A stretch of 64,000 nt of DNA. It comes from Palsa-1150 sp964531095 (GTDB taxonomy: Bacteria > Myxococcota_A > Polyangia > Polyangiales > Polyangiaceae). Positions 36,793-46,369 of the stretch are shown here, piece by piece; the stretch's first letter is position 1; each line of letters opens with the position of its first letter. The stretch covers positions 1 to 64,000 of the forward strand of contig CAZHED010000018.1 of assembly GCA_964531095.1 (NCBI GenBank), in the 5' to 3' direction. Both the position numbers and the translations under genes were made by a program. Under the pieces are notes generated by a model. It saw nothing but the letters and a program-made list of their open reading frames with translations. It made no database searches and was not told the DNA's origin.

Positions 36793-38606
36793 CCTTCCTC
36801 GAGCACTTTCTGAATCTCCGGCGGAGGATCGGGGCGGGGTACTTCGTGCACGGTGATTCCGCCGGGCCCGAGGCGCGAGACCACGTTGACCTTCGAGAGG
36901 CGCCCCTTGTCCATGTCGGGGTAATCCTCGCGCGCGTGCGCGCCCCGGCTCTCCGTACGAAGCAACGCGGCGCGCGCCATCGCCTCGCTCACGATGAGCA
37001 TGTTGCGCATGTCGAACGCCTGGTGCCAAGACGCATTGAAATGGCGGTTGCCCTCGATTTTTACGCGCGCCGCAGCGGCCTTCAGGCGCTCGACGTGCTC
37101 GATGCCCTTCTTGAGGTCTTCCTCGCTTCGAATGATGCCGACGAAGGTATGCATCTTGTCTTTGAGGTCTTCGTGAAGAAGAAACGGGTTGGGCCCCTCG
37201 GCGCGATCGAACGGCGCGAGCGCCTCACGTGCGGCCGCCTCGATCTCGCCGTCATCGAGAGGCCGAACCCCGCGGCTGCTCGCGTACTTGGCGGCGTGCA
37301 GGCCCGCGATGCGACCGAAGACGAGCAAGTCGGACAGCGAGTTACCGCCAAGTCGGTTGGCGCCGTGCATTCCGGCGGCGCACTCGCCCGCCGCGAAGAG
37401 CCCCTTGATGCGTGACTCTTGGGTCTCCGGATCGACGCGAACCCCGCCCATCGCGTAGTGCGCCGTCGGCCCCACTTCCATCGGCTCTTTGGTGATGTCG
37501 ACGTCGCCGAGCTCTTTGAACTGGTGATACATCGCGGGAAGCTTGCGCTTGATGTCTTCCGCGCTTCGGCGCGAGTGGATGTCGAGGAAGACGCCCCCGT
37601 GGGGCGAGCCGCGGCCCGCCTTGACCTCGCTGTGGATGGCACGAGCGACGATGTCGCGAGGGAGGAGATCCGGAGTTCGGCGCGCCTTCGACGCAACTCC
37701 CGACGTGCTCTCGCGCAGCCACTGGTCGGCCTCTTCCTCGGCGCTCGCCGTCTCGCCGGCGTAGAGCTCGGGGATGTAGTTGAACATGATGCGCTTGCCG
37801 TCTTTGTTGCGCAGCGTTCCGCCCTCGCCCCGCACCCCTTCGGTGATGAGCGTTCCGCGCACGCTGGGCGGCCAGACCATCCCGGTCGGGTGAAACTGCA
37901 TGAACTCCATGTCCATGAGCTCTGCGCCCGACAGGTAGGCGAGCGCCTGCCCGTCCCCCGTGCACTCCCACGAGTTCGAGTTCACGCGAAACGCCCGCCC
38001 GATGCCGCCCGTGGCGAGCACCACGGCCTTGGCGTGGAACACGACGAAGCGGCCGCTGTCACGCCAGTAACCGAACGCGCCGCGGACGACGTCGCCGTCG
38101 ACGAGCAGGCGCGTGATCGTGCACTCCATGTACACCTGCATCCCGCAATGAATGCCGTGTTGCTGGAGCGTTCGGATCATCTCGAGGCCCGTGCGATCGC
38201 CGACATGGGCGAGCCGCGGGTACTTGTGGCCGCCGAAGTTGCGCTGAAGAATGCGCCCGTCGGGGGTGCGGTCGAAGAGTGCACCCCACGCCTCGAGCTC
38301 CTTGACCCGATCGGGCGCCTCCATCGCGTGAAGCTGCGCCATCCTCCACTGGTTGAGGTAGCGCCCACCCTTCATGGTGTCGCGGAAGTGAACTTTCCAG
38401 TTGTCCTTGGGCTCGACGTAGCCGAGCGCCGCCGCGACCCCACCCTCGGCCATGACCGTGTGGGCCTTGCCGAGCAGAGACTTGCAGACAAGACCGACGG
38501 TCGCGCCTTCGCTGCTCGCTTCGATCGCAGCGCGCAACCCGGCGCCGCCCGCGCCGATGACAAGAACGTCGTGCTCGTGCGTCTCGTACTTGACGTCGGT
38601 GGCCAT
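36789..38606 (-). CDS. sdhA: Succinate dehydrogenase/fumarate reductase flavoprotein subunit
   Basis: The 605-residue flavoprotein has the FAD motif VLVIGAGGAGLRAAIEA at residues 15-31 and His49 in KAHTVMAEGG, the usual covalent FAD site. Active-site motifs include QFHPTGM and HGANRLGGNSLSDLLVFG. It oxidises succinate to fumarate. Together with a single anchor subunit this is the three-gene CAB type seen in Bacillus and many deltaproteobacterial relatives. The start overlaps the sdhC stop by one base (TGATG). Confidence 0.96.
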   Translation of the reverse strand: MATDVKYETHEHDVLVIGAGGAGLRAAIEASSEGATVGLVCKSLLGKAHTVMAEGGVAAALGYVEPKDNWKVHFRDTMKGGRYLNQWRMAQLHAMEAPDRVKELEAWGALFDRTPDGRILQRNFGGHKYPRLAHVGDRTGLEMIRTLQQHGIHCGMQVYMECTITRLLVDGDVVRGAFGYWRDSGRFVVFHAKAVVLATGGIGRAFRVNSNSWECTGDGQALAYLSGAELMDMEFMQFHPTGMVWPPSVRGTLITEGVRGEGGTLRNKDGKRIMFNYIPELYAGETASAEEEADQWLRESTSGVASKARRTPDLLPRDIVARAIHSEVKAGRGSPHGGVFLDIHSRRSAEDIKRKLPAMYHQFKELGDVDITKEPMEVGPTAHYAMGGVRVDPETQESRIKGLFAAGECAAGMHGANRLGGNSLSDLLVFGRIAGLHAAKYASSRGVRPLDDGEIEAAAREALAPFDRAEGPNPFLLHEDLKDKMHTFVGIIRSEEDLKKGIEHVERLKAAAARVKIEGNRHFNASWHQAFDMRNMLIVSEAMARAALLRTESRGAHAREDYPDMDKGRLSKVNVVSRLGPGGITVHEVPRPDPPPEIQKVLEEG

Positions 38607-39376
38607 CAGAAGAGCCTCGCGTCCGTCAGCTGACCGGTCGCCACCATCCGGATGTAAAAATCGGTCAGACCCACCGAGAAGAGGCTCGCCCACGCGAAGA
38701 GCATGTGTCGCTCGTTGAAGACCGTGACCACCTTCCAGAGCCCGAAGCGCAAGCGGCCAAGCGTCGCGGTCGAGTAGCTGTTGACGCCGCCGCCGACCAG
38801 GTGACGAAAGCTGTGGCACCCGAACGTGTAGCCGCTGATCAGGAGCACGTTGAGGATCATGACCAGCGTACCGACCCCGACGTGCACCCCGTCTTTCCAG
38901 CCGAAGACGGCGAGCACAGCGTCCTTCCAGAGGATGACGAGGACCACGATCGCGAGGTAGAGGGCGAAACGGTGCAGGTTCTGGAAGAGCAGGAGCTTGG
39001 TCTCGCCGTTGTACCCGTGCGTCGAGCGCTCGGCGACGGCGCACGCCGGCGGATCCCACGCGAAGGCGCGGTAGTACGCCTTTCGGTAGTAGTAACAGGT
39101 GAGGCGAAACGAGAGCGGAGCTGGCAGGATGAGCATCGCGGGCGTGATGAACCCGAGCCCTAGGCCCTTCGCCCACGTCGTGTCGAACAGCGGCGAGTAG
39201 AACGGGGAGAGATACGCCCCCCACTCGTACCCGGAGCCTTCGAACGTGCGCCACGTCGCGTAGCCGACGAACCCGGACAGAACGAGGACGGTGACGGCCG
39301 GACCTACCCACCACGCGTCTTTTCGCAGCGCCTCGGGCGCCTGGGCTATCGGCAAGTGAACGGTTTGATTCGCCAT
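38606..39376 (-). CDS. sdhC: Succinate dehydrogenase cytochrome b subunit (b558-like anchor)
   Basis: The 256-residue membrane protein has about five hydrophobic helices, for example WVGPAVTVLVLSGFVGYATW, FALYLAIVVLVILW and TLVMILNVLLISGYTFGCH. Candidate haem ligands are the His residues in NLHRFALYL, GCHSFRHLVGG and NERHMLFAW. It anchors SdhAB and passes electrons to quinone. The ATG at 39376 gives a short polar N-terminus before the first helix; the longer open frame to 39613 would overlap the promoter region and lacks support. Confidence 0.92.
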   Translation of the reverse strand: MANQTVHLPIAQAPEALRKDAWWVGPAVTVLVLSGFVGYATWRTFEGSGYEWGAYLSPFYSPLFDTTWAKGLGLGFITPAMLILPAPLSFRLTCYYYRKAYYRAFAWDPPACAVAERSTHGYNGETKLLLFQNLHRFALYLAIVVLVILWKDAVLAVFGWKDGVHVGVGTLVMILNVLLISGYTFGCHSFRHLVGGGVNSYSTATLGRLRFGLWKVVTVFNERHMLFAWASLFSVGLTDFYIRMVATGQLTDARLF

Positions 39377-39511
39377 GAGGGAGCAGCCCGCGACGCTAGC
39401 CTGCTGGCGGCCAGGGCCGCAAGGCGAGGATCGCGTTCGGGAAGCAGCGGCGTGCAGCGGGCCGGGCTGCAGATTGCGAATGGGCCGGCAAGTGTGGAAA
39501 CTTCGTCCGCG

Positions 39512-40294
39512 ATGAGAATACGCCGCGTCGGTGTCTGGCTCGGTTTCGCGACGGTGGCTCTCGCGAGCGGGTGCACGAACAGCACCGGCGTCGTCTGCCC
39601 GCCAGATGCGCAAGGCTGCAGCGCGTCCAATGCCCCCGAGGGCGGCATGCCGGCAACCGTCATCCCGCCGTCGGACTCCCCGTCCCCCGCGACGAACCCG
39701 CTCCCGGGGGATGACGGCGGAGGAGTTCCCGAAGCAGCGGCTCCGGAGGCATCCTCGCCGGAAGTGTCAGTTGCGGAGGCTGCGGCTCCGGACGCCGGGA
39801 CTGCGGACGAGGGCGGAGGCACAACGCCCGACGCGGAACCCACCGGCGGACAGGGGACGAACCTCGTGACGGACGGGGACTTCTCGCAGCCGAGCAGCCC
39901 CCTATGGGCGGTCGTCGCGGGTGCAGGGACCGTCACCGTGACGAACGGGGAGCTGTGCGTCTCGGTCGCCGCCGGCGGGCAGGCCACGCTCGGCTGGCCG
40001 CAACCGGCGGGCTCGCCAGGGGCGGTCGTCGCACCGGGTACTTCATACACGTTCTCTTACAAGGCGAGAGCGACCCAGCCGCTCAGCGTGGACGCCAAGG
40101 TCGGGCAATCGAATCCCCCTTACGCGGCCGACTTCGAGAGCGCGAACGAACCGGTGACCACGAGCGTGCAGACGCTGACTCACACGTTCACGACGTCCCA
40201 AGGCGATTCCTCCACGGGCATCGCGTTCGCCTTCATGGCCGGGTCGTCGGCGAACCAGGTGTGCTTCCAGGCGGTCGCGCTGGTCGCGAACTAG
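39512..40294 (+). CDS. Lipoprotein with C-terminal carbohydrate-binding-like (CBM4_9) domain
   Basis: The 260-residue protein has a lipobox (LASGC, Cys21). A Pro/Ala/Glu/Asp-rich linker spans about 90 residues. The C-terminal domain starts NLVTDGDFSQPSSPLW, the usual opening of family CBM4_9 jelly-roll modules, and contains YTFSYKARA and VTTSVQTLTHTFTT. Such domains bind polysaccharides, but many myxobacterial copies have no known ligand. The ATG at 39512 begins the signal peptide. It is divergent from sdhC across 135 bp. Confidence 0.8.
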   Translation: MRIRRVGVWLGFATVALASGCTNSTGVVCPPDAQGCSASNAPEGGMPATVIPPSDSPSPATNPLPGDDGGGVPEAAAPEASSPEVSVAEAAAPDAGTADEGGGTTPDAEPTGGQGTNLVTDGDFSQPSSPLWAVVAGAGTVTVTNGELCVSVAAGGQATLGWPQPAGSPGAVVAPGTSYTFSYKARATQPLSVDAKVGQSNPPYAADFESANEPVTTSVQTLTHTFTTSQGDSSTGIAFAFMAGSSANQVCFQAVALVAN

Positions 40295-40482
40295 CGGCGC
40301 CGAACCTCGCCAGGGGCGCGACGACTCGGCGTTGCGAGGCTCGCAAGACCTGCACGAGGTGTCGATGCGCGTGGGGTGGCGCGGTCGCTGTGTCGCAGTC
40401 GCCCGCGAGGTGTCGTTGCGCGTCGCGGTGCAGCTCGAGCACCGCGGACGCGAACCCTGCGTCGTGCTAAGCCGCGCGTGGC

Positions 40483-40860
40483 GTGCTGCCTTCGGACCGC
40501 CTACCCCGCTTCGCGAACGACTTCCCGCGCACTCCCGCGCTCGATGCGCTGGTACAGGCCTTCGCCCGCGGCGACTACGGGCGCGTGCGAGTGGAGGGCC
40601 GCAAGCTCGCCGCTTCGGCATCCGAAGAGGACGTCCGCGCCGCCGCGCGCTCGATCGTCGCCCGCACGACGCCCGATCCGCTTGCGGTCGGGCTGATCCT
40701 CTTGGCAGCCGGGCTACTCGTCGTCCTGGCCACGTACTGGATCGTCCATGGCAAACCACCGTTCGGGACTGGCGCCCCTACGGCACCGCGCGTGGGGATG
40801 CGGGTCACCCCATCAGGCGCGATCAGCTTTCGGGCTCGTTTGAGCCGGGCAGCGATTTGA
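40483..40860 (+). CDS. Small single-pass membrane protein, hypothetical
   Basis: The 125-residue product has a polar N-terminal region (RFANDFPRTPALDALVQAF, EEDVRAAARSIVART) and one membrane helix (AVGLILLAAGLLVVLATYWIV). The C-terminal tail is Pro/Arg-rich. The start is GTG at 40483 with no strong ribosome binding site, so the start is uncertain. The last 38 bp overlap the convergent gene below. I do not recognise the family. Confidence 0.55.
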   Translation: MLPSDRLPRFANDFPRTPALDALVQAFARGDYGRVRVEGRKLAASASEEDVRAAARSIVARTTPDPLAVGLILLAAGLLVVLATYWIVHGKPPFGTGAPTAPRVGMRVTPSGAISFRARLSRAAI

Positions 40861-41032
40861 TCTCGCGCCGGGCGTGCTTCCAAGCGCGCTGCACGACCCA
40901 GGACATCGAGCGCTGCAACCGCTGCGCCTCTTTCTGGATCTCGTCGAGCATCGTCTCCGGAAAATAGAGGCTCTGCTTGCGCTTGTCGCTCTTCGAGGCA
41001 TCCGGACCGCTCTTGCTCTCGTTGTCGGCCAT
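40823..41032 (-). CDS. TIGR04563-like small ribbon-helix-helix protein
   Basis: The 69-residue protein begins with an acidic/Lys-rich tail, then QSLYFPETMLDEIQKEAQRL, then SMSWVVQRAWKHARREI. The strand-helix-helix pattern suits a ribbon-helix-helix fold, and the SLYFPETML and SWVVQRAWK features match the small TIGR04563 family of myxobacteria as I remember it. It may be a DNA-binding regulator. The ATG at 41032 has AAGGAG just upstream, though the spacing is short. Confidence 0.75.
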   Translation of the reverse strand: MADNESKSGPDASKSDKRKQSLYFPETMLDEIQKEAQRLQRSMSWVVQRAWKHARREIKSLPGSNEPES

Positions 41033-41213
41033 GGCTCCTTGGCGAACAGTCTCGCACATCGTGGCGGTGAGCGTCTACGTTTGGGGCAGACGAGCGCCGA
41101 ATGCCACGATTCGTGCGCCGGTGGGCCACCGCGGACGCAGGTTGCGGGGCTGGACTCTATGCATGCGTGCAGGGCTCGCACGATCGTGACGATAAAGCTC
41201 GACGTGGTGGCGC

Positions 41214-43934
41214 ATGTGCGGCAAACATGCGCTTACCGCAATGCGTCGGAAGCGCGAGGTCGATAGGCCACTCCGTAGCGACGTGCACTCCCTGGGGCGT
41301 ATTCTCGGTGAAGTCCTCATCGAGCAAGAGGGAGAGCCGCTTTATGCGCTCGAAGAGCGCGTCCGCAAGCTCGCCATCCTGCGACGCCGCGGTCCGATGG
41401 AAGAACGCTCCGCGCGGACCGCCGAGCTGACGGCGCTCCTTTCCGAGCTGCCGTTCGAGCACGCGATCATCATCATCCGCGCGTTCGCCACGTACTTTCG
41501 GCTGGTCAACCTCGCCGAGCAGAACCACCGCATTCGGCGTACGCGCGCGCACGCTCGCGATCGAGATGGCCGGTCTCAGCGCGGCTCTCTCCGCGCGGTG
41601 CTCGAGAGCGCGAGGGACGCTGGCGTGTCGGCGGAAGCCGCGCGCGCCGCCATCGCCGGGCTCGAAGTCACGCTCTCGCTCACCGCCCACCCCACCGAGG
41701 CGGCGCGCCGCACGATCCTCGAAAAGCTCTACCGCATCGCGCGCCGCCTCGAAGAGCGCGATCAATGCTCGCTCACGCCCCAGGAGATTGCCGACGCGCG
41801 CGAGTCCATTCGCGAAGAGATCACCGCCCTCTGGCAGACCGACGAAGTCCGGCGCGAGCGGCCGACCGTCGGCGACGAGGTCAAGAACGTCCTCTTCTAC
41901 GTCGAGGAGACTCTTTGGGACCTGATGCTTCAGCTTCCAGACGACCTCGATCGTGCCTTCGAGCGCGTCTACGGCAAGCGCCTCGGCTTCGTCCAGACTC
42001 CGCTTCGGATCCATTCGTGGGTCGGCGGAGACATGGACGGCAATCCGTACGTGACCCCGGAAGTGCTCGAGGACTCGATTCTCGCCCACCAAGCGCGCGG
42101 CCTCCGCCGCTTGTCTCGCGCGGTGCGCCAGCTCGGCGGGAAGCTGTCCCAATCCGACCGGTACGTGCGCGCCCCGGAGGCCCTCCTTGCGTCAATCAAA
42201 GAAGACTCGCGACTGATGCCGCGGATCGCCGCCGAGCAGGGCCCCAGAACCGAAGGCGAGCCCTGGCGGAAGAAGCTGCGCTTCGTCGAGGCTCGGCTGG
42301 CCGCGACGATCGCGACCATCGAACAGCGGCGGACAATGCTCGAACCGCGTGAAAGCAAGGAGGGCAAGCACGACCCGGGGCACGGGTACCGGCAGCCGAG
42401 CGAGCTCGCGAGCGACCTCGGGCTCATTGCCGACAGCCTGCGCGAAGCCAAGTGCATGCACTCAGGCGAGCGGCATGCGCGGGCTCTCTTCGAGCTCGTC
42501 AAGGCGCGCGGCTTCGGCATCGCGGAGCTCGAGATGCGCACGGTCGCCGACGACGCTCGCGCGGGGGCGGCGTTTCTGGCCGGCAAGGGAGAGCGCACGC
42601 CCGGAGCGGATAGGCTCCTTTCGGCACTCGAGCGCATCGCGCGTGCTCAGCGCGAGATGGGCGAAGGAGCCTGCCGGACGCTGATTCTCTCGATGACCCG
42701 CGACCAGAACTGCGTTCTGGCCGCGCTGGAATGCGCGCGAAATTGCGGACTATGGGACTCCGAACGCGAGTTCGCGCGGCTCGACATCGTCCCGCTCTTC
42801 GAAACGAGCGCCGCACTCGAAGGAAGCGCCGACATTCTGCGCGCTCTCTTCGCCCACCCTGTCTATCGCCGCCATCTCCAAGGGCGTGGCGTCCAAGAAG
42901 TGATGGTGGGGTACAGCGACTCCGGCAAGGAAATCGGACTGCTCGCCGCCAGCGGCGTTCTCCGCAGAGTGCAGCACGCGCTTCCGGCGGTTGCCGCGGC
43001 GGCCAATGTCCCCCTTCGCATCTTCCACGGGCGCGGCGAGTCGGTGGCCCGCGGCGGCGGGCCGGCGCAGCAGGCGATCTTGGCCCTTCCGCCAGGCTCG
43101 GTGGCGGGGCGCTTCAAAGTGACCGAGCAAGGGGAAGCGCTGGACCACAAGTACGGGCGGCCCGAGCTCGCGCAGCGAACCATCGAACTCTTCATCGGTG
43201 GCGCCCTTCTGCACTCGCTTGGCGCGCAAGAGAGGCCCGCGCCTGCCGACGAGAAGCGCTACGCGAAAGTCTACGACGAGCTCGCCGAGGCGGGGAAGAT
43301 CGAATACCGCGCGCTCGTCTGGGAAGAGCCGCTTTTCTTCAAGTTCTTCACCACCGCCACGCCTATCGAGGCGATTGCGAGGCTTCCGATCGGGTCGCGT
43401 CCGTCCAAGCGAGGGGCTGGCGGCGTCGACGCCCTCCGGGCGATCCCGTGGGTGTTCGCCTGGACTCAGAACCGCGCCATCTTGCCGGGCTGGTACGGGG
43501 TCGGTGCCGCCCTCGAGCGCGTAGGCTCGCGCGAAGGGGGTGCCGACCTCCTCGCGGAGATGTATCGCAACTGGCCGTTCTTCCGCGCGGTGATCGAGAA
43601 CGTCGAGATGGTGCTCGCCAAGAGCGACATGGGCATCGCCGAGCGCTACGCCGCCCTCGCCGAGCCGGATGCGCGCGACGCCGTTTGGCCGAAGATCCGC
43701 GCCGAGCACGCGCGCGCGGTGAACTGGGTGAAGCGAATCCAGGGTACGCGCAAGCTTCTCGACGGCAATCCGGCGCTGAAGCGATCCATCCAGCTTCGCA
43801 ACCCGTACGTCGATCCGATGAGCTTTCTCCAAGTGGAGCTCTTGCGGCGCCGCAGCGCGGGCGACGAGCGTGTAGACCGCGCGCTCCTGCTCACGCTCAA
43901 CGGCATTTCGGCAGGGATGCGGAACACGGGGTAG
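41214..43934 (+). CDS. ppc: Phosphoenolpyruvate carboxylase
   Basis: The 906-residue enzyme fixes bicarbonate onto PEP to make oxaloacetate, replenishing the TCA cycle. The catalytic His159 lies in LTAHPTE. WVGGDMDGNP, GYSDSGKE and the C-terminal RNTG are all present. The Gly-rich loop reads HGRGESVARGGGPA, where E. coli has HGRGGSIGRGGAP; it resembles the ARGGGPA type seen in Thermus/Deinococcus relatives. The ATG at 41214 is used; ATG 41241 (MRRKREVDR) is an equally good start and would shorten the protein by 9 residues. Confidence 0.96.
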   Translation: MCGKHALTAMRRKREVDRPLRSDVHSLGRILGEVLIEQEGEPLYALEERVRKLAILRRRGPMEERSARTAELTALLSELPFEHAIIIIRAFATYFRLVNLAEQNHRIRRTRAHARDRDGRSQRGSLRAVLESARDAGVSAEAARAAIAGLEVTLSLTAHPTEAARRTILEKLYRIARRLEERDQCSLTPQEIADARESIREEITALWQTDEVRRERPTVGDEVKNVLFYVEETLWDLMLQLPDDLDRAFERVYGKRLGFVQTPLRIHSWVGGDMDGNPYVTPEVLEDSILAHQARGLRRLSRAVRQLGGKLSQSDRYVRAPEALLASIKEDSRLMPRIAAEQGPRTEGEPWRKKLRFVEARLAATIATIEQRRTMLEPRESKEGKHDPGHGYRQPSELASDLGLIADSLREAKCMHSGERHARALFELVKARGFGIAELEMRTVADDARAGAAFLAGKGERTPGADRLLSALERIARAQREMGEGACRTLILSMTRDQNCVLAALECARNCGLWDSEREFARLDIVPLFETSAALEGSADILRALFAHPVYRRHLQGRGVQEVMVGYSDSGKEIGLLAASGVLRRVQHALPAVAAAANVPLRIFHGRGESVARGGGPAQQAILALPPGSVAGRFKVTEQGEALDHKYGRPELAQRTIELFIGGALLHSLGAQERPAPADEKRYAKVYDELAEAGKIEYRALVWEEPLFFKFFTTATPIEAIARLPIGSRPSKRGAGGVDALRAIPWVFAWTQNRAILPGWYGVGAALERVGSREGGADLLAEMYRNWPFFRAVIENVEMVLAKSDMGIAERYAALAEPDARDAVWPKIRAEHARAVNWVKRIQGTRKLLDGNPALKRSIQLRNPYVDPMSFLQVELLRRRSAGDERVDRALLLTLNGISAGMRNTG

Positions 43935-44021
43935 AGCGGCGTCCGCTCGATCAGGCGAGACCAGGAGCTTAAGGGCTCCGCTGAGTCCGCGGCTCGACGT
44001 GGTGGGGCCGCTCGTAACCCA

Positions 44022-45563
44022 TTATCGCGGTGCTTCGGTGACGACGGGCGCCCTCGGACTTGGAGGCTCGACCACGCGCACCGCGCGCCATACGATCGGC
44101 GCGACTACCAAGAGGAGCACGAGGGCCGCCGCCACCAGCATTCCCTGACGCAGCGATCGCGTGTCGTACGACGCGAGGGCCGCCTCGTGCACCCGCACGT
44201 CGCGTGCTGCGGACGCGGACGCGAGCTCGAGCTTGCCGATCTCTTTGCGCGCAGGATCGAGCTCCGACCCGATGTTGTCGCGGTCCAACACCGCCCGCTT
44301 CGCAACCGCGACCAGCCGCCGCCTCACTTCTTTCTGCGCCTCATCTACGGCTGCCGTGCGCGTTCCGACTTTGCGCTTGAACCATAGCTCGAGCGAGCTT
44401 CGCTCCGCGCGACCGGCGTCGATGCTTGCTTGGGCTTCGGCCGCACGCCTCTTGGCGTCGGCGTGCCGTTGAAGGAGCGACGCGACGGACGCGCGGAGCC
44501 TCGCTGCCTCGGCCGCCCGGAGATCGCGCTCGCTGTTCCACGCCGAGAGCGCGGACCCGGTCATGGTGTCGATCGCCGTGGCCGCGGTGATGTGCGAAGC
44601 GACCCCGCTCGCCAGCGCACTCGCCGTGACGGGTCTGCGCACCGAGGCCGTGGCGAACGGCTCCGGACCGCCGAGCGAGTCGAGCGCTTCGCGCACCGCT
44701 TGCTGCATCGACGTGGCGTCCGGCCAGCGTTCGTTCCTCTGGAAAGCCAGGGCCCGGTCGACGAGCGCGGCTACCACGGTGGGCACGCCGGGGGCCACGC
44801 TCGCGAGCGGGGCGGCGCTCCGGGTCGCGCTCGAGATCACTTGCTCTTGATCGCTCGCGGATTCGTGGACGTAGTGACCGCTGAGAAGCGTGTACATCGT
44901 CGCCCCCACCGCCCACAGATCCGTGCGCCCGTCGACCTCGTCCCACCGTGCGCGCGCTTGCTCGGGCGCCATGAACGCGGGTGTTCCCATCACCATCCCA
45001 GCGCGGGTCGTGCTCGATCGTGCGGTCTCCCCCTCGAACACCCGGGCGATGCCGAAGTCGAGCACTTTGACCACGCCGCTCTTCGTGAGAAACAGATTCT
45101 CCGGCTTGATGTCGCGGTGCACCACGTTCCTGCCGTGCGCGGCCACGAGCACGTCGAGAAGTTGATCGACGACCGCCAGGACGTCGCGCGCCGAGAGGGT
45201 GCGGCCCAGCCTCTCCCACCGCTCGTCGAGGGTCTCGCCCTCGAGAAGCTCCATAACGATGAACGCGGAGCCGTCGGCCGCGACGTCGTCGTCGAGCACG
45301 CTCACGGCCCCGTCGTGCTGAACGGTGTTCGCCGCGTACCCCTCGAGGAGAAAGCGCCTGCGCACTTCCTGGTCGTGGCTCAGGTCTCCGTGCAACATCT
45401 TGACCGCGACGCGCTTGCCGTTGCGGTGCACTGCCGAATAGACGGCAGCCATGCCTCCGGCACCGAGCAGGGCCTCGATCGTCCATTTGCCGCTCAGCAC
45501 CATCCCGAGGCGCGCGCGCGCGCGCATCAACCGCGGTTCGTCTTGCATGGGTTGCAGCGTCAT
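44022..45563 (-). CDS. Membrane-anchored Ser/Thr protein kinase (Hanks type)
   Basis: The 513-residue protein has a complete kinase domain at about residues 25-290: Gly-rich loop LLGAGGMAAVYSA, the Lys of VAVKML, catalytic HRDIKPENLF, DFGIAR and MAPEQAR. A long coiled coil follows (about 340-460: RAAEAARLRASVASLLQRHA, EAQASIDAGRAE). One membrane helix (about 475-495, GMLVAAALVLLLVVAPIVW) comes next, and only about 20 residues lie outside. With no extracellular sensor domain, the coiled coil or the coupled downstream protein may regulate it. The ATG at 45563 overlaps the coiled-coil gene's stop (ATGA). Confidence 0.93.
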   Translation of the reverse strand: MTLQPMQDEPRLMRARARLGMVLSGKWTIEALLGAGGMAAVYSAVHRNGKRVAVKMLHGDLSHDQEVRRRFLLEGYAANTVQHDGAVSVLDDDVAADGSAFIVMELLEGETLDERWERLGRTLSARDVLAVVDQLLDVLVAAHGRNVVHRDIKPENLFLTKSGVVKVLDFGIARVFEGETARSSTTRAGMVMGTPAFMAPEQARARWDEVDGRTDLWAVGATMYTLLSGHYVHESASDQEQVISSATRSAAPLASVAPGVPTVVAALVDRALAFQRNERWPDATSMQQAVREALDSLGGPEPFATASVRRPVTASALASGVASHITAATAIDTMTGSALSAWNSERDLRAAEAARLRASVASLLQRHADAKRRAAEAQASIDAGRAERSSLELWFKRKVGTRTAAVDEAQKEVRRRLVAVAKRAVLDRDNIGSELDPARKEIGKLELASASAARDVRVHEAALASYDTRSLRQGMLVAAALVLLLVVAPIVWRAVRVVEPPSPRAPVVTEAPR

Positions 45564-46297
45564 CCGCTCGCCTCGCCGCCGCTCGGGCGCTGCCGCGCCG
45601 CGCGCACTTCGGTCTCCGCGCGCTTGAGCCTCGCGTCTTCGCGGGCGAGCGCCCGTTGCGCCTCGGAGAGGTCGGCACCGGCGGCGCGCTCGACCGCTCG
45701 AGCCTGCGCGAGCTCGGCTTCGAGGCTCGCGATCCGCGCCTCGACTTGGGCCCGTCGGGCGTTCTGGGCGTCTTGCTCGGCGGCGAGCACGCGATCGCGG
45801 GATCGCAGGAGCTCCTCGGCCTCGCGCAACTCGTGGAGCGCCCGCGAGTACTCGGCGGAGCCCTCCACGGCCCCACGCACGCGCTGGGCAAAGGCGACGA
45901 GCGCCTCCTCCGCTTGCTCCACAGCCCGCGCAGCCTCTTCTCGCCGCCCAGCCAGCGCCTTCTTCAGCTCGCGACGCCGCTTGAGCACGCGATAGGCGTA
46001 GAGCGGCGACAGAATCGGGTGGCGTGGAACGTCTCCGTAGTCCGCGAGAAGGCGCGCGTCGTGCGCGAGCTCCGCCGACGCTGCGGGGCTCGCGCCCGCG
46101 AAAAGAGCGGCGGGAGACATCCGCAGAGATCGTTCCTCCACCAGCGCGTCCGCGTCGACCGCGAGCTCGAACGGGCTCTCCGGATCCGCAACGCGTTGCG
46201 GCCTGGGCTTGACCGCAGGCACGGCGCCGAGCTCGAGCTCCGGCGGGCTGCCTGGTAAGCGCGGGCCGTGGGAGGGAGGACCCATCCTCTTGATCAT
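45560..46297 (-). CDS. Coiled-coil protein coupled to the Ser/Thr kinase
   Basis: The 245-residue product has a Pro-rich N-terminal 60 residues. A long helical coiled coil runs from about residue 95 to the end (LKRRRELKKALAGRREEAAR, LREAEELLRSRDRVLAAEQD, EARIASLEAELAQARAVERA). There is no membrane segment. Its stop overlaps the kinase start by 4 bp, so both proteins are probably made together. It could be a substrate or a binding partner through the kinase's own coiled coil. Start: ATG 46297, or the nearby ATG 46285. Confidence 0.75.
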   Translation of the reverse strand: MIKRMGPPSHGPRLPGSPPELELGAVPAVKPRPQRVADPESPFELAVDADALVEERSLRMSPAALFAGASPAASAELAHDARLLADYGDVPRHPILSPLYAYRVLKRRRELKKALAGRREEAARAVEQAEEALVAFAQRVRGAVEGSAEYSRALHELREAEELLRSRDRVLAAEQDAQNARRAQVEARIASLEAELAQARAVERAAGADLSEAQRALAREDARLKRAETEVRAARQRPSGGEASG

Positions 46298-46369
46298 ACC
46301 TCCATGGGTGCGCTCCCCGGCGACGCGAGCGCGAGCGCCCTTCATGCTACTTTGGGCGGCATGGTCGCC

